Positions 9,880 to 18,416 of a DNA stretch of 64,000 nucleotides are shown in pieces. Location: NCBI GenBank assembly GCA_019638285.1, contig JAHBUB010000005.1, forward strand, positions 84,120 through 148,119. Direction: 5' to 3'. Both the position numbers and the translations under genes were made by a program. Every line of letters starts with the position of its first letter. Position 1 is the stretch's first letter. This DNA is from Cyclobacteriaceae bacterium. GTDB lineage: Bacteria > Bacteroidota > Bacteroidia > Cytophagales > Cyclobacteriaceae. The notes beneath the pieces were generated by a model. The model ran no database searches and had not been told where the DNA came from. It worked only from the letters and a program-made list of their open reading frames with translations.

Positions 9880-9914
9880 AAAAAAAAGAAGCTGCCACAT
9901 AATGTGACAGCTTC
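9880..9914 (-). terminator. Intrinsic terminator after the coiled-coil lipoprotein gene
   Basis: On the minus strand a 13-base stem (GAAGCTG[T/C]CACAT arms with one G-U pair) is followed by seven T. It lies about 75 bases after the lipoprotein stop and upstream of the carboxylase start. A second short hairpin (GGTAGA/TCTACC, 9923-9944) precedes it. Confidence 0.8.
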
Positions 9915-9986
9915 TACAAAACCGGTAGAATAGCAGGTATCTACCGTTCCAGCGCTACTCATTGCACCTTAACCTTCCTTTACGCA

Positions 9987-10406
9987 CTAGCTGGATTGAT
10001 CTACTGGCGAATCAATTTTATTGGCCATTTTTTTCACTTTACTCTTGACGTTATTTAAAGTGGCTCTGGCTCCTTCGCGAATATCTTCCCAGGTTTCCTC
10101 AGTCCCATCCTGTACATTGTCAATCGTTTTCTCCAATTCTGAACGTTGTTCTATCAAATCTTCCTTAGTTTTAATCAACTCTTCTTTGACATCGCCTGAT
10201 GCATCTTCAATATTTCTGGATACTTTATCCAGTTTCCTATCAATATCATCTCTCAGGTCCTTTAGATTTTCCGCCAACTGCTCCCGGTCTTCACGCATAT
10301 CCTCCCTAAATTCTGCAGTGGTGTTATCGCTTTCTTTCGGTTGTGTACATTGGGAGAATGCGAATCCTATCAATCCCATTACCATCATTGTTATTAACTT
10401 TTTCAT
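9987..10406 (-). CDS. Coiled-coil lipoprotein of unknown function
   Basis: A 139-residue lipoprotein. Residues 1-19 form a signal peptide ending in the lipobox GFAFSQC, with the lipidated Cys at 20. The mature part is almost entirely charged and helical, rich in Glu, Asp, Lys and Arg (for example EDREQLAENLKDLRDDIDRKL), with a DGTEETWEDIREGARATL segment. It resembles apolipoprotein- or YtxH-like amphipathic helix proteins found in stress genes of Bacteroidota. It follows the csbD-like gene by 55 bases on the same strand and is probably co-transcribed with it. No enzymatic motif is present. Confidence 0.75.
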   Translation of the reverse strand: MKKLITMMVMGLIGFAFSQCTQPKESDNTTAEFREDMREDREQLAENLKDLRDDIDRKLDKVSRNIEDASGDVKEELIKTKEDLIEQRSELEKTIDNVQDGTEETWEDIREGARATLNNVKSKVKKMANKIDSPVDQSS

Positions 10407-10461
10407 GTCAATCTTGTGTTTTTGGTTTTGAACAATATGTTATCAATAGCAATAGCAATAA

Positions 10462-10647
10462 TTAAATCGCCATTATCTCCTTTTGGACTTCATCCTTCGT
10501 TTTTCCCAATTTTTTCTGGATTCGACCAATCAATTCCTCTTCCTTTCCTTCCGCAAATCTCAGATCATCATCGGTAAGCTGTCCGTATTTTTGTTTCAGT
10601 TTACCTTTTATTTCATTCCAGTTTCCTTTAAATGCTAGTTTATTCAT
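10462..10647 (-). CDS. CsbD family stress protein
   Basis: A 61-residue, highly charged soluble protein. The sequence [22 protein letters not shown] followed by [26 protein letters not shown] is the full CsbD domain. CsbD proteins are general-stress proteins of unknown biochemical role (sigma-B controlled in Bacillus). An ATG two codons upstream (10653) is an alternative start. The lipoprotein gene follows, so the pair is a likely stress operon. A TGGCAC half-site about 50 bases upstream hints at sigma-54 control, but the -12 element is poor. Confidence 0.88.
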   Translation of the reverse strand: MNKLAFKGNWNEIKGKLKQKYGQLTDDDLRFAEGKEEELIGRIQKKLGKTKDEVQKEIMAI

Positions 10648-10803
10648 AATCATATTTTTTTATTTAATTGTAATTTCTACTACAACAGTTAGAATAATTG
10701 TGCCATAGTTCCACTTTCGCGAATAAATAATCAAAAACATGAATAGATGGAAATTAAGCGCCCAACTAGTACAGGAGGTTACAAGTAGACTTAACTGGCG
10801 TGT

Positions 10804-10836
10804 GTATACAATTCCACGATTTGTGGAATTCTATAC
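10804..10836 (-). terminator. Hairpin downstream of the histidine kinase gene
   Basis: The arms GTATACAATTCCAC and GTGGAATTCTATAC pair over 13 positions with one mismatch, around a five-base loop. The hairpin begins about 15 bases after the kinase stop. There is no T run on the minus strand, so it may be a weak or factor-dependent terminator, or a 3'-end stabiliser. Confidence 0.45.
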
Positions 10837-10851
10837 TGCTTTTAGATTGTA

Positions 10852-12567
10852 CTAATCAATAGCATGGAAGGTAATATAAAATGAAGTTCCTTCACCTAAC
10901 TTACTTTGCAATTCAATTTCAATTTGATGGCTATTAAGTATATTCTGCGAAGAAGTAAGTCCCAGACCCATGCCACCTTGTTTCGCTGAATAAAATGGAT
11001 CAAATAATTTTTTAACTTCCTCGTCAGGAATCCCCTTTCCATTATCAGCAATTGTCATTACAATCTGATCACCATCTTGATTTGTGCTAATTTTAAGTAC
11101 ACCAACTCCAGGCTCCATGGCCTCAATTGCATTCACCATAATATTAACCAAGGCTATCTTTACCAGTTCTTTGTCTACAAGCACATTAGGAAGATCAGAT
11201 GCTATATTATTGATTAATTGCATCTGGTTGAGATTGATCCTGTCTTTAACAAGATCAATCGATTCAGTAAGGATTGTAAATAATGATGTTTTAGACAACT
11301 GAAGTTCCTCTGGTCGGGAGGACCTTAATAACTCACTGATTAGCTCCTCGATTCTGCTTAAGTTTCTATCGAGAATATCAGTATAAACCTTTGTACTCTC
11401 ATTGGCTGTGAATTCCTCCTTAAGTTGATCCATGGCCAGGTTTAAATTAGTGAGTGGATTTCTCACTTCATGGGCAATGGTCCTGGCTATTCTCCCAGTT
11501 GTTGAAAGCTTTTCAGCCTGAATCAATTCACGTTCAACCTTCTTTCGCAAGGTAATGTCCTGTATTATTCCCTGATAGTAGACCTGACTGGTTGGATCCT
11601 CAATACAAACACAATTGATCAAGCAAACATGCTTTTTATTATTTACATCTATTAAAACAACTTCAAAATTCCTTACATGCTTGTTTCTATCCAGCATCTT
11701 TTCAAACGAAGTGAAATTAGCCTTATCAATAAATAGCGTGCTCAAATCCAGATTACAGGCTTGTTCATAGGAATAACCGAATAACCGCTGCAATGAGGAA
11801 TTGACATCTATCATCTTAAACTTATCATCCGCCAGAAATATTGGATCGATGGAACGCTCAAATAATGACCGATATCTTTTTTCCTTTTGATCTAACTCTT
11901 CAATCTTGACCTTCAATTCTCTTTCCGTTTCTCTTCTGCGTTTTAGCTCGTCAATTACTTTAACAAACAGAAACCCCGCCACACTGAGCACTACAAAACC
12001 AGATAGCAACAATGTAAATGGTGCTATTTTCTTTAAATCGTATTCCTGAGTTAACCTTGACTGTAGCACATCGTTCTCATATTGTGTTATTCTCTCACAA
12101 ATGTTTCTTATCCGATCCATATTTTCTCTTCCCACAATAAGTAAGTTCTTCTCATAACGATCTATAAACCATTCACTTTCCTTTTCATTTCCTAAAATAG
12201 TTTTTATGATACGGTACTGCTTATCAATCAACAGTCTTAGCGAGTCTCCTCTCTGTTTTTGCACCGCTTCATCTAAAAAAAGGCTATCCAGCTTGCTCAC
12301 CTCGGTATAAATAGACTCAACTGAACTTTTATACGGCCTTAAAAATACCGTATCTCTCGTTAGTTGATATCCTCTATGGCCTGTCTCGGAATCCTTAACA
12401 ATAGAGAGAACAATTTCAACCTGAGCAATCACCTTATTAGAATGCCTGATCCACTTCACTTCCTCCATGTAGCTGTTCACATTCCAATACATAATCAGGC
12501 TGACGCCTGTTAAGAGCAGGAGTATTACTCCAAAAACAAGATTATAATAGCTTTCTCTTCTCATCAT
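10852..12567 (-). CDS. CHASE3-PAS sensor histidine kinase
   Basis: Membrane-bound two-component sensor of 571 residues. There is a membrane helix at about 8-29, then an extracytoplasmic CHASE3 domain marked by ETGHRGYQLTRD (61-72), and a second helix at about 182-204. A coiled linker, a PAS domain (about 230-345), HisKA with the phospho-acceptor in IAHEVRNPL (H366) and an HATPase with N (NIMVNAIEAM), G1 (DNGKGIP) and G2 (GGMGLGL) boxes follow. The kinase class fits NtrC-type partners, and an NtrC-like regulator is encoded on the same strand beyond the outer-membrane protein gene. The signal is unknown. Confidence 0.93.
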   Translation of the reverse strand: MMRRESYYNLVFGVILLLLTGVSLIMYWNVNSYMEEVKWIRHSNKVIAQVEIVLSIVKDSETGHRGYQLTRDTVFLRPYKSSVESIYTEVSKLDSLFLDEAVQKQRGDSLRLLIDKQYRIIKTILGNEKESEWFIDRYEKNLLIVGRENMDRIRNICERITQYENDVLQSRLTQEYDLKKIAPFTLLLSGFVVLSVAGFLFVKVIDELKRRRETERELKVKIEELDQKEKRYRSLFERSIDPIFLADDKFKMIDVNSSLQRLFGYSYEQACNLDLSTLFIDKANFTSFEKMLDRNKHVRNFEVVLIDVNNKKHVCLINCVCIEDPTSQVYYQGIIQDITLRKKVERELIQAEKLSTTGRIARTIAHEVRNPLTNLNLAMDQLKEEFTANESTKVYTDILDRNLSRIEELISELLRSSRPEELQLSKTSLFTILTESIDLVKDRINLNQMQLINNIASDLPNVLVDKELVKIALVNIMVNAIEAMEPGVGVLKISTNQDGDQIVMTIADNGKGIPDEEVKKLFDPFYSAKQGGMGLGLTSSQNILNSHQIEIELQSKLGEGTSFYITFHAID

Positions 12568-12730
12568 TAATAACCTATTCTCAAATCCTCAAACCGCTTG
12601 TTTAATCTACACTCTGTAGAATAAAAGCAACAAGTCTCATTCCAAAAAGATCAATTTAAGCATTACAAATCGATCATTACAATATGGCATCAATTTGACT
12701 ACAACATGAATGAACCAAATTGATATTATT

Positions 12731-13354
12731 ATGAAAACAAAATGGAAATTATTTATTGGAACAATAGCAGTAATCGCATTGTCATTTTCTGCCGCCCAGG
12801 CACAGGAAGCAAGAATGGGGGTGAAGGGTGGATTGAACATCAGTAATTTATATGTGGACAACGTCAATGATGAAAACTCACGTATAGGTTTTAATGCTGG
12901 ATTTTATGGTCAAATTTTATCTACTGAATTTTTCGCCATACAACCAGAATTACTCTACACCACCAAAGGCTCAGAAAACGAGTACGATGGTTTTGTAAAC
13001 CAAAACGTAAAATTCAATCTCAACTATCTGGAACTACCTGTGTTGGCAGTATTTAAATTAGGAAAAGTGGCTGAAATTCATGCCGGAGCCTATGGTAGCT
13101 ATCTGCTTGGCGCCAATGTTTCCTATGAGGGGGATATTATAAATGGTGGCGAGGACTTGGATCGCGACAATTTTAAAACTTATGATTATGGGTTAGTTGG
13201 TGGATTTGGCTTAAACTTCGGTGATGTACAGATTGGAACTAGGTATAATTATGGGTTGGTGAAATTGGCTAAAACTGATAATGCCAAAACCATTCTGGGA
13301 GACTCAAAAAACTCGGTAGCCCAGGTGTATGTTGCATTCAATTTGAATAAGTAA
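12731..13354 (+). CDS. PorT-family outer-membrane beta-barrel protein
   Basis: A 207-residue exported protein. The ATG at 12731 starts a clear signal peptide (basic start, then ALSFSAAQAQ). The mature chain shows alternating aromatic strands and the typical MGVKGGLNISNL opening, RIGFNAGFYGQ and a terminal aromatic-rich strand, as in the PorT/outer-membrane barrel (OMP_b-brl) family of Bacteroidota. An upstream in-frame ATG at 12710 would disrupt the signal peptide. It is the only plus-strand gene between the kinase and the regulator, so it may be a target of that system, but this is inference. Confidence 0.85.
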   Translation: MKTKWKLFIGTIAVIALSFSAAQAQEARMGVKGGLNISNLYVDNVNDENSRIGFNAGFYGQILSTEFFAIQPELLYTTKGSENEYDGFVNQNVKFNLNYLELPVLAVFKLGKVAEIHAGAYGSYLLGANVSYEGDIINGGEDLDRDNFKTYDYGLVGGFGLNFGDVQIGTRYNYGLVKLAKTDNAKTILGDSKNSVAQVYVAFNLNK

Positions 13355-13362
13355 ATCAACTC

Positions 13363-13406
13363 AAAAAACTATAGAGAAAGCATTAAAAGACTTTCTCTAT
13401 AGTTTT
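13363..13406. terminator. Bidirectional terminator between the barrel and regulator genes
   Basis: A perfect 16-base inverted repeat (AAAACTATAGAGAAAG at 13365-13380, its complement at 13391-13406) with a ten-base loop and A/T flanks on both sides. The right arm includes the stop codon of the NtrC-type regulator (13397-13399), so the hairpin serves both convergent transcripts. Confidence 0.88.
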
Positions 13407-14782
13407 ATATCGTATGCTTTCAATTTATTATAAAGTGTTTTACGATCAATCTTCAATACTTCTGCTGCCTTACTCTTATTAAAGCCAGTTTTTTCCAACA
13501 CATCAATTATCGCTTGACGCTCTGCGTTGCCTGTAACCGACTTTAAAAGATTGCCTTCTTGAAGCTTATCCCCTGCACTTACAGCTGTATCCGACCGATA
13601 AGCAGATGCGCTCAAAATTTCATTGGGCAGACTCTCTATAGAAATTTTATCATCCGTGGTTAGTAACACTGCTCTCTTCACAACGTTATTTAGTTCTCTT
13701 AGATTTCCATACCATTGATACGCAGTTAGTCGTTCTTCAACAGCAGGGGCGAACCCAGAAATATTTTTGTTTAGTTGTTTATTTGCCTTATTCAAAAAAT
13801 GGTGAGCAAACAAAATTATATCCTCTCTCCGCTGTCTTAATGGGGATAATTCTATTCTAAACTCATTCAATCTGTGAAACAGATCTTCTCTAAACTTTCC
13901 TTCTCTCACCGCTTTGGTTAAATCCTCATTGGTCGCTGCTATTATTCTCACATCAATGTTAATATCAGCAGTGCCTCCAATCCGCCTGATCTTTCTCTCC
14001 TGTAGCACACGGAGCAATTTTATCTGATTTTCATAAGTTAAGTTTCCTATTTCATCAAGAAACAGAGTGCCTTTATCTGCCAGCTCAAAATTACCAGGCT
14101 TCTCATTTATGGCACCTGTAAATGCACCCTTTACATGACCAAATAATTCACTCCCTGCCAATTCTTTTGGGAGTGCACCACAATCAATCGCCACAAATGG
14201 CTTTTCATTGCGATCGCTTTTTTGATGAATCGCCTTTGCCACATATTCCTTACCTGTGCCGGTTTCACCAGAAATGATCACAGACATATCTGCAGGTGCA
14301 ATTAACTCTATATGTCGTTGCACCACCTCAGCCTGAGGGCTTACACCATCAACATAGGCATCGTCCTTTGTAGTCGATTTTTTATTCTTTCCTGTTGCTA
14401 CTGCAGATTTCGCCTTCTCCTCCTTTTTTTCCAAAGCATCTTTGATGGTAATCAAAATTTCATCGGGATAAAGTGGCTTCACCACATAATCGCTAGCGCC
14501 ATGTTTAAAAGTTTCAATGGCGGTTTTTACATCAGAGTATCCAGTAATAATAACAATAGCAGCCCCAGGCTGGATCAACTTAATGCGTTGAATCATCTCT
14601 ACTCCGTTTGTATCAGGCAGTCTATAATCGCAAAGTACCAGGTCAAATTCCTTCTTCTTTAAATTGGTGACTGCCTCCTCTCCATCGTAAGAAGAGGTCA
14701 CATCATATCCCTTCTTGGTTAAAAAATTAGAAACAAGGGTACAGATATCCTTGTCATCATCAATAATCAGAATCGATTGCAT
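13397..14782 (-). CDS. Sigma-54-dependent NtrC-family response regulator
   Basis: A 461-residue transcription activator for RpoN promoters. It has a receiver domain (1-115) with the acidic pair near residue 9 and phospho-acceptor D52. An AAA+ domain follows with Walker A GETGTGKE (172-179), the sigma-54 contact loop GAFTGA (219-224), Walker B LFLDEIG and arginine-finger region. A Fis-type helix-turn-helix lies in the last 45 residues (NKSAAEVLKIDRKTLYNKL). All residues needed for activity are present. The gene lies 42 bases after a single-receiver gene on the same strand, probably one operon, and is a plausible partner of the histidine kinase at 10.9-12.6 kb. Confidence 0.95.
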   Translation of the reverse strand: MQSILIIDDDKDICTLVSNFLTKKGYDVTSSYDGEEAVTNLKKKEFDLVLCDYRLPDTNGVEMIQRIKLIQPGAAIVIITGYSDVKTAIETFKHGASDYVVKPLYPDEILITIKDALEKKEEKAKSAVATGKNKKSTTKDDAYVDGVSPQAEVVQRHIELIAPADMSVIISGETGTGKEYVAKAIHQKSDRNEKPFVAIDCGALPKELAGSELFGHVKGAFTGAINEKPGNFELADKGTLFLDEIGNLTYENQIKLLRVLQERKIRRIGGTADINIDVRIIAATNEDLTKAVREGKFREDLFHRLNEFRIELSPLRQRREDIILFAHHFLNKANKQLNKNISGFAPAVEERLTAYQWYGNLRELNNVVKRAVLLTTDDKISIESLPNEILSASAYRSDTAVSAGDKLQEGNLLKSVTGNAERQAIIDVLEKTGFNKSKAAEVLKIDRKTLYNKLKAYDIKL

Positions 14783-14824
14783 AGTGATAAAATTAGTTAA
14801 CGTAGTGGTTTAGTCAAATAGCTT

Positions 14825-15178
14825 TCAATCAATTTGCAACTCAGCAATTGCAGTGAGAATGATATTTCGACTAAATGGTTTCTTAATGAGATAATCAGCG
14901 CCCTCTTTTGAGGCTTTGACAAGTCCCATGTCATAAGCACTGATCATTATTATTTTAGTATCGGTCCTCATTTCCTTGATAATAGGGATTAATTCGGAAC
15001 CAATTCCATCCGGCAAATTCAGATCAATGAAAGCTGCAGCAAATTCTTCTTGTGAAAGCATCTCTTTTGCGTTTTCCAAGTTTAATGCATAAGAGGTTTT
15101 GAATCCCTCCCGTTTCAAGATACCAGAAAGCAAGAGACAAATATCCTCTTCGTCATCAACCAATAAAACCTTTGACAT
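14825..15178 (-). CDS. Single-domain response regulator
   Basis: A 117-residue receiver-only protein from the ATG at 15178; an upstream in-frame start would add 21 residues that do not fit the fold. The acidic pocket is VDDEED near residue 8, the phospho-acceptor is D52 (FIDLNLPD), and the conserved Ser (MISAYD) and Lys (IKKPFS) are present. It has no output domain, so it may relay phosphate or compete with the NtrC-type receiver encoded just downstream. Confidence 0.9.
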   Translation of the reverse strand: MSKVLLVDDEEDICLLLSGILKREGFKTSYALNLENAKEMLSQEEFAAAFIDLNLPDGIGSELIPIIKEMRTDTKIIMISAYDMGLVKASKEGADYLIKKPFSRNIILTAIAELQID

Positions 15179-15705
15179 CTTATGATGGTTTAAATTAAAA
15201 TTTTCACAGCAAAAAATAGTTAATCCCCATAAGTGCCGCACCCTAAGTTCTTCAATAATATATATATAAAAATGGTGCCATATAAAGAACCATCGATTAA
15301 ACCCTTATTGTATCTTCAATAAGATTAAATGAAGAAAAAATTCCTCATAGTGGTGTGGAAATAGTTCTACAAACCAAATGTAAGCAAGACAGATTAAAGA
15401 CACAGTTGTTTTTACGTACAATGGCATACTATTTCCATTATCCAGTTAAAATCAAAAAAATGAGTGAGTTATAATATCTTGTCGCAATCACATTCTGTTA
15501 GCAAGATGGGCACTTGGCTTTTTCGAATTTAGACTATTAGCAGTATTGTCCATGTTTTGTTAGTGTTTGCAATGATTGAAGTACTATTCAGGTTTATGAG
15601 GCGAAGGGGAGTCTGATTAGAGTAAAAATGCTTGTCTTAGTCTTTGCCAGTATTAGACCAACAAAATCAACATCAAAAAGGTATATTTGGCTCCTCATAA
15701 TTTAA
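15179..15705. other. Intergenic region with no gene seen
   Basis: About 530 AT-rich bases between the divergent receiver gene and the Ppx/GppA gene. Six-frame reading gives only short ORFs. It contains an (AT)n tract near 15258-15268, two TGGCA half-sites (15275-15280 on minus, 15424-15429 on plus) without a good sigma-54 -12 element, and TATATTTG at 15682-15689. The last matches the Bacteroidota -7 element 17 bases before the ppx start, but no TTTG lies at the expected distance. Confidence 0.6.
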
Positions 15706-16644
15706 ATGGACAACCGAATTGCCATAGTGGATTTAGGTACCAATACTTTCCATCTGCTGATTGTAGATATAGAAGGTAATACTTATCAACTCATCCATCG
15801 TGAACGACAAGCAGTGAAATTAGGAGAGAGAGGCATAAATCAAGGTGTAATTACCGATGACGCTTTGCAAAGAGCATTGCATACCCTGTCGGGTTTTAGC
15901 ACTTCCATTCAACTGATGAATGCTAAGAAAGTCTTTGCCTACGGTACCAGTGCACTACGCAATGTCCATAATCAAAAATCTATTATTGATAAAATAAAAG
16001 ATATAACCAGTATTGATGTAAAATTAATATCTGGTGATGAGGAGGCCAGATTGATTTATTTAGGTGTAAGATCTGCCGTTCAATTGGGTAAAGAAAAATC
16101 ATTGATAGTAGATATTGGTGGGGGAAGCGTAGAATTTATAATCGGGAATGAAAGTGAAATATTCTGGAAGCAAAGCATTGAAATAGGTGCCCAGCGTCTG
16201 TTGGAAGAATACCACGAGCATGATCCTATCAAAGAAGAAGATCTTAAAGCATTGCATCAGCATTTTGAATGTAATCTCAAAAACCTTTTCTCGGCTCTTC
16301 ACTTACACCAGCCAAAAACGTTAGTGGGATCGTCCGGAACTTTCGATACACTCAGCGATATTTATTGTATCAGACAAGGCATCACAAGGGATCCTGGAGC
16401 CACTGAAACCCCTCTCTCCTTTGCGGGTTTTTACGAGACTTATAAACTACTAATTGTCAAAAATAGAGCGGCCCGCATGCTCATACCAGGAATGATTGAA
16501 TTGCGTGTAGACATGATTGTAGTAGCTAGTAGTCTGATCGACTATCTGATCAGCTGCCATTCGTTTGACCAAATCCGCGTATCCAATTACGCATTGAAAG
16601 AAGGGGTTTTATCAGACATTATGGAGGCCCATTACGAATTGTAA
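15706..16644 (+). CDS. Ppx/GppA phosphatase family protein
   Basis: A 312-residue cytoplasmic ASKHA-fold phosphatase. The phosphate-1 motif IVDLGTNTFHLL (near residue 7) and phosphate-2 motif VDIGGGSVEF (near 138) are intact, and ISGDEEARLIYLG and GSSGTFDTL are present. Family members hydrolyse inorganic polyphosphate (Ppx) or pppGpp (GppA). The short length, with no C-terminal HD domain, is usual for Bacteroidota exopolyphosphatase-like proteins. Which substrate applies cannot be decided here. It is convergent with the DUF4139 gene. Confidence 0.9.
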   Translation: MDNRIAIVDLGTNTFHLLIVDIEGNTYQLIHRERQAVKLGERGINQGVITDDALQRALHTLSGFSTSIQLMNAKKVFAYGTSALRNVHNQKSIIDKIKDITSIDVKLISGDEEARLIYLGVRSAVQLGKEKSLIVDIGGGSVEFIIGNESEIFWKQSIEIGAQRLLEEYHEHDPIKEEDLKALHQHFECNLKNLFSALHLHQPKTLVGSSGTFDTLSDIYCIRQGITRDPGATETPLSFAGFYETYKLLIVKNRAARMLIPGMIELRVDMIVVASSLIDYLISCHSFDQIRVSNYALKEGVLSDIMEAHYEL

Positions 16645-16666
16645 CAGGCCTCCAAGGTAAATGAAT

Positions 16667-18286
16667 TTATAAGCCGGTAATTTGTTTGTCTTTGGGATAC
16701 TTAATCTCGTAGCGATACACCATCTTTTTTGTCTCGTTAGGCTGCAGAACCAATTTCCATATAAGCTTACCGGACACCAGATCAAATTTTGCGCCTCCTG
16801 TGTTAACAGCAGTTACCTCTATGTCCTTATTCTTTGACACGGGCAGTTGATCTTCAACAGTAATTGTAATTGCTTCCGTTTTAGTATTGCGCACCGAAAT
16901 TTCCCAACTGTGTTCCTCCTTTTTATTGGTTCCAATCAATTTTTTAGAAGTCAGATCTTTTAATTCCTCCCTCTTTACCACAATTCTCTTATCCCTACCC
17001 AATGAGACCGCTAGTGTATCCTTTATAGAATTGGGGTCAATCATCGTTTTCCCTACAAATGTGCCTTCAAAAAAGATGTTAGCTTCCCCAGGCAACAGAC
17101 TAAAGTCTTCCCAACCGGTTGCTTTTGCGATCAGAAATGCATCACCATCCAGCTTAGGAACTACGGAGTAAGTATATTCTGCTTTTACTTCATGGCTTTG
17201 AATGTCAACCAATGTGGGTTTCGAAGAAGATGCCACAGTATACGGAAGGGCAATCTGAAACTCTGTATTCAACGAAGTTTGTACCATGCTCACCAACTCA
17301 GTCATCGATTGTGCTGGTGCCTCCTCAGTCATTACCATATCCTTTTCCATTTCCATTGTTTCTGATTGTACTGCTGGCGAGATCCTTCCAAGCGCTTTTT
17401 TATTGTATTGACTATAAACGGCTGGATTGTAAAAATCGAGATACCAGGGATAAAGCTCAGGCTTTAAGCCACTTTGACTAGGATTGGCTGTAGATAGTAT
17501 AAGATTCACATTTTTCCATTCTTCCCCTGTCCTTTGGAATACGTTCGCTTTATAGTTTAGCTGTATGGGTGATTTGGTATTTACTGCTCGCAGGTCATAA
17601 ATAGGATACCAACCCGAATTGGCAACCACATAATTTACTTCCAAAGTAGCTGCTGTAGCAGAATTTGCAGACACACTTATTACAATTTCACTGGTATTTT
17701 TACTATACAACTCGCTCTCACTATTGATTTGTTTTTGCAAGCGTAAAATAAGCTCATTAATGGATTTGATTTTTTCATCTTGCTTCATTCGGTTATTTAC
17801 AATCTCTCCCAATCTCGATCTGTAAAAATCCGCCATTGCTTTCAACTCCGCCACAGTAAGATTTTGGTTTGTTCCGCCAATTTTTTGATTACTAAGCAGC
17901 ATTTGCTCTTCCTTATTAAGGGTTTCTTTTTGACTTTGTTCCAAGCTCAAATTCCGTTGATGGTAAGCCAAGGAGTCCTTCAATGCTTTCAGTTTTGCTG
18001 GCACATTAAATTCATTAAGGTAATTTTGTTGATGTCGAAGGCCCATGATCAAAAAACCACCTTTGCCTGTGACTTGGATGCTGGCCGGATCAAGTTGTGA
18101 AGTCAAACCAGAAAGTATCAAATCCGACTTACCGGCTTCAATTCGAGTCTTTACCTCCCGAGTTACCTGTGCTTTATTTAGAAAGACCGTAACATTCGTA
18201 ATTTTGGAGTCAATTGATTTCTCTACCTGACCATAGGTAATAAAAAAGCTAAAAGCCAGTGTTATCATTAAATTTGTCCTCTTCAT
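16667..18286 (-). CDS. DUF4139 / MuiA-like secreted protein
   Basis: A 539-residue protein from the ATG at 18286, which begins a signal peptide (MKRTNLMITLAFSFFITYGQ). The N-terminal domain (DUF4140-like) has ITNVTVFLNKAQVTRE, followed by a coiled coil of about 110 residues. The DUF4139 beta-rich domain begins near VNYVVANSGWYPIYDLR and ends with NETKKMVYRYEIKYPKDK. The family is named after MuiA, a mucoidy inhibitor, but its biochemical role is unknown. It should be periplasmic or surface-associated. Confidence 0.85.
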   Translation of the reverse strand: MKRTNLMITLAFSFFITYGQVEKSIDSKITNVTVFLNKAQVTREVKTRIEAGKSDLILSGLTSQLDPASIQVTGKGGFLIMGLRHQQNYLNEFNVPAKLKALKDSLAYHQRNLSLEQSQKETLNKEEQMLLSNQKIGGTNQNLTVAELKAMADFYRSRLGEIVNNRMKQDEKIKSINELILRLQKQINSESELYSKNTSEIVISVSANSATAATLEVNYVVANSGWYPIYDLRAVNTKSPIQLNYKANVFQRTGEEWKNVNLILSTANPSQSGLKPELYPWYLDFYNPAVYSQYNKKALGRISPAVQSETMEMEKDMVMTEEAPAQSMTELVSMVQTSLNTEFQIALPYTVASSSKPTLVDIQSHEVKAEYTYSVVPKLDGDAFLIAKATGWEDFSLLPGEANIFFEGTFVGKTMIDPNSIKDTLAVSLGRDKRIVVKREELKDLTSKKLIGTNKKEEHSWEISVRNTKTEAITITVEDQLPVSKNKDIEVTAVNTGGAKFDLVSGKLIWKLVLQPNETKKMVYRYEIKYPKDKQITGL

Positions 18287-18416
18287 ATCTTCTATTATTG
18301 TTTTGTCATTAAGATGCAATCAATATTCAATTTCCATAATTCAAACAATTTATTTTAAAAAAGCATATTATGGCTTTAACGTTCAAATTTGGACACAAAA
18401 GAACACTTAATTTATT

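Noticed and set aside
10739-10855. A 38-codon ATG ORF on the plus strand between csbD and the kinase gene
   Set aside because: It overlaps the kinase hairpin and the kinase stop, has no family resemblance and no clear promoter; most likely chance.
15424-15439. Sigma-54 promoter before the Ppx/GppA gene (TGGCAT half-site)
   Set aside because: The -12 half reads TTCC rather than TTGC and the site is about 280 bases from the gene.
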